DNA from: Metridium senile
Taxonomy: Eukaryota > Cnidaria > Anthozoa > Actiniaria > Metridiidae
Assembly (NCBI GenBank): GCA_949775045.1
Contig: OX459098.1
Location: 19,186,281-19,250,280, forward strand
Length of the DNA stretch: 64,000 nt
Direction of reading: 5' to 3'
The translations under genes and the position numbers were made by a program. Of the stretch, positions 61,001 through 64,000 are shown piece after piece. Every line of letters starts with the position of its first letter. The first letter of the stretch is position 1. The notes under the pieces were generated by a model, which saw only the letters and a list, made by a program, of their open reading frames with translations, searched no databases and was not told where the DNA came from.

Positions 61001-64000
61001 ATCTTATTGTTCTTATTCCCAGTGGGGAGTAGGGTCAACTCGCGCATTCAATGTGATATCGCATTGCAAGCGAGTTTCATCCAAGACAACCCACACGTTG
61101 TAGGGGGTGCTTGTTTTATGCTTCGGATGGCACGTAAGACTGATGCATGTATCACTTTGTATTTAATACTCAGTGATACTTCCACTTGTTGATTATTGCT
61201 CTTGCGTTTGAAATGCATGGATGCAGTATAAACACTAGGAAAGAGTACCTAGACAGGTTGCAGAGTCGCGCTGCTGCAATCGTTGAAGGCAGGAAAAAAA
61301 AAAAAAAAAAAAGACAAAATGAATTAAATCTTACTTTCTCCTCATCCTTTTGACAGAAATTTTCCGTAGAATTGTATGCTGGTATACAAGTTTCCTAGTC
61401 AATTCCACTGATTACAATACTAGCAGCAAAGATCTGCAGCTTCGCTTACCGTTAGCAAGAACTGCTAAGTACCAATCTTCGCAAAATTTTGAATCGTCGT
61501 TTCGCTACAACGGGGCAAAAACATGGAATTCCGATCCCTACCTGCCAATAGTAGATACCAAAACCAACCAAGGCAATTTTATTGAGTTTCGACTTGTAAA
61601 GATGGCAATCGGTGCAATTTTTGTCCGGTTGGAGCGGGTGACTGAGCACTTATAAAAAATATGGAAAGAATTGGGATCTGGTCCATGTGCTGTCGAAACT
61701 TTGCATAATTACCCATAATGCTTTTCGTTATTAAATGGAGAAACGAGTTTTTGCGTAAGGAGTCTAGAAGAAACGGCTGTTGTGCGTCTCGTAGAAGGTG
61801 TTGGATCATAAAAAGTTAAGAAATCAAAAGCGCTGGGTCTGACGTGTTCTGAGAATGCCGAGTTTTGTTTTCTGAATGATATTTTTTGCACTAAATTTAG
61901 AGATGAAAAATAACGTTTACGGTGGTTGTTCTATGGCGCAAAAACGCACACTCTAACGTTCACCTTAACACAAAGGACAGTAAATTTCACATTTTTGGAT
62001 CTCAGATGATCAATTAAGTGTCAAATGTTGCCGAACTTACCACATAACACAGTCAATTAAATAATAAAGCCCTGACTCTCAAACCAAGAAAGCTAAAATT
62101 TTCGAAGTCATCATAAATAAATAAATAGATAATATCTACAACATGGAATGTAAAAGTTAAATCATTTTAGTTTGTAAACGTTTCGAATGAAAAAAGGCTG
62201 TTTTTATCAGAAAAAAAAAAAGAAAAAAGAAAAAAAAAAAAAGAAAAAAACTCACGCGCTCTCCGTTCCCCACACCCAGCTCGTCCGAAGGGAGGAGAGA
62301 ACCAGCCCCTAAGCTATAAATGGTAATTCCTATACGTAGACTAACTAAGCGTCACTCGATTTATACAATTGAAAAATCCTAGTCTTTCAGGGCAGGTTTA
62401 TTGTTATGCTAATCTTATTGTTCTTATTCCCAGTGGGGAGTAGGGTCAACTCGCGCATTCAATGTGATATCGCATTGCAAGCGAGTTTCATCCAAGACAA
62501 CCCACACGTTGTAGGGGGTGCTTGTTTTATGCTTCGGATGGCACGTAAGACTGATGCATGTATCACTTTGTATTTAATACTCAGTGATACTTCCACTTGT
62601 TGATTATTGCTCTTGCGTTTGAAATGCATGGATGCAGTATAAACACTAGGAAAGAGTACCTAGACAGGTTGCAGAGTCGCGCTGCTGCAATCGTTGAAGG
62701 CAGGAAAAAAAAAAAAAAAAAAAGACAAAATGAATTAAATCTTACTTTCTCCTCATCCTTTTGACAGAAATTTTCCGTAGAATTGTATGCTGGTATACAA
62801 GTTTCCTAGTCAATTCCACTGATTACAATACTAGCAGCAAAGATCTGCAGCTTCGCTTACCGTTAGCAAGAACTGCTAAGTACCAATCTTCGCAAAATTT
62901 TGAATCGTCGTTTCGCTACAACGGGGCAAAAACATGGAATTCCGATCCCTACCTGCCAATAGTAGATACCAAAACCAACCAAGGCAATTTTATTGAGTTT
63001 CGACTTGTAAAGATGGCAATCGGTGCAATTTTTGTCCGGTTGGAGCGGGTGACTGAGCACTTATAAAAAATATGGAAAGAATTGGGATCTGGTCCATGTG
63101 CTGTCGAAACTTTGCATAATTACCCATAATGCTTTTCGTTATTAAATGGAGAAACGAGTTTTTGCGTAAGGAGTCTAGAAGAAACGGCTGTTGTGCGTCT
63201 CGTAGAAGGTGTTGGATCATAAAAAGTTAAGAAATCAAAAGCGCTGGGTCTGACGTGTTCTGAGAATGCCGAGTTTTGTTTTCTGAATGATATTTTTTGT
63301 ACTAAATTTAGAGATGAAAAATAACGTTTACGGTGGTTGTTCTATGGCGCAAAAACGCACACTCTAACGTTCACCTTAACACAAAGGACAGTAAATTTCA
63401 CATTTTTGGATCTCAGATGATCAATTAAGTGTCAAATGTTGCCGAACTTACCACATAACACAGTCAATTAAATAATAAAGCCCTGACTCTCAAACCAAGA
63501 AAGCTAAAATTTTCGAAGTCATCATAAATAAATAAATAGATAATATCTACAACATGGAATGTAAAAGTTAAATCATTTTAGTTTGTAAACGTTTCGAATG
63601 AAAAAAGGCTGTTTTTATCAGAAAAAAAAAAAGAAAAAAGAAAAAAAAAAAAAGAAAAAAACTCACGCGCTCTCCGTTCCCCACACCCAGCTCGTCCGAA
63701 GGGAGGAGAGAACCAGCCCCTAAGCTATAAATGGTAATTCCTATACGTAGACTAACTAAGCGTCACTCGATTTATACAATTGAAAAATCCTAGTCTTTCA
63801 GGGCAGGTTTATTGTTATGCTAATCTTATTGTTCTTATTCCCAGTGGGGAGTAGGGTCAACTCGCGCATTCAATGTGATATCGCATTGCAAGCGAGTTTC
63901 ATCCAAGACAACCCACACGTTGTAGGGGGTGCTTGTTTTATGCTTCGGATGGCACGTAAGACTGATGCATGTATCACTTTGTATTTAATACTCAGTGATA

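Larger units (their letters stand above)
29071..64000. repeat. Tandem array of a 1412-bp unit, 24.7 near-identical copies
   Basis: Taking TAGTAGATACC as phase, copies start at 29071, 30483, 31895, 33307, 34723, 36135, 37547, 38959, 40371, 41783, 43195, 44607, 46019, 47431, 48843, 50255, 51667, 53079, 54491, 55903, 57315, 58727, 60138, 61549 and 62960. The last is cut by the window end. The period is 1412 bp except for copy 4 (1416, a CTAG duplication at about 33777) and copies 22-24 (1411, one A fewer in an A20 tract). Very few substitutions are visible over 35 kb. All copies are head-to-tail. No 5S, snRNA, spliced-leader or histone sequence was recognised in the unit. Confidence 0.98.

Noticed and set aside
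29071..64000. CRISPR-like or rDNA/5S/snRNA/histone cluster interpretation of the array
   Set aside because: The 1412-bp period has no spacer variation, and I saw no matching RNA-gene or histone-fold sequence in the unit.
29071..64000. Array as a pure assembly artefact
   Set aside because: Linked private variants (copies 7/8, copy 4 CTAG, copies 22-25) argue for genuinely distinct copies, although copy number still needs read-depth support.

Overview
The window looks like a nuclear contig from an animal, most likely a marine invertebrate and plausibly an anthozoan cnidarian. The evidence is AT-rich DNA, a split gene with 15 coding exons and GT-AG introns, very dense terminal-inverted-repeat (TIR) elements, LINE and Ty3/Gypsy remnants, and a NIDO-AMOP-VWD-Sushi membrane protein of a type known from coral and anemone proteomes. 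There is no bacterial-style gene layout, and most long open frames are low-complexity or transposon artefacts.

Layout. 1-2.3 kb holds broken retroelements on the minus strand: the N-terminal part of a LINE ORF with a 2A-like motif and a PHD-like finger, then a Gypsy 5' end (LTR, tRNA-Leu-type primer binding site, truncated gag). 2.9-6.8 kb is a giant foldback element with arms of about 1.2 kb. Its left arm carries a nested 850-bp element, while the right arm preserves the empty target site. 6.9-15.2 kb is a graveyard of MITEs, hairpins and a LINE 3' end. It closes with a 2.9-kb TIR element whose right end lies about 35 bp upstream of a start codon.

15.28-27.89 kb contains the only convincing host gene, on the plus strand. 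It is a predicted 1047-residue type I membrane protein: signal peptide, NIDO, IPT-like, AMOP, VWD, Sushi, one transmembrane helix and a short tail. All 15 exons join with consistent phases. The architecture resembles SUSD2 and the cnidarian mucin-like proteins. The site that is GDPH in cleaved relatives reads GEPH here. Introns are loaded with MITEs and simple repeats.

29.07-64.0 kb (55% of the window) is a head-to-tail tandem array of a 1412-bp unit: 24 complete copies and a 25th cut by the window end, almost identical to each other. Each unit carries a LINE C-terminus-like relic. It also carries, in coherent order on the plus strand, a TATA-like box, an ATG with a hydrophobic N-terminus, a GT donor, a strong pyrimidine-tract acceptor in matching phase, a stop codon and an AATAAA signal. 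The unit could therefore be a repeated two-exon microgene, or simply a satellite formed from transposon debris. This array is the most unusual feature of the window. The calls were made by reading the sequence; no database search was run.
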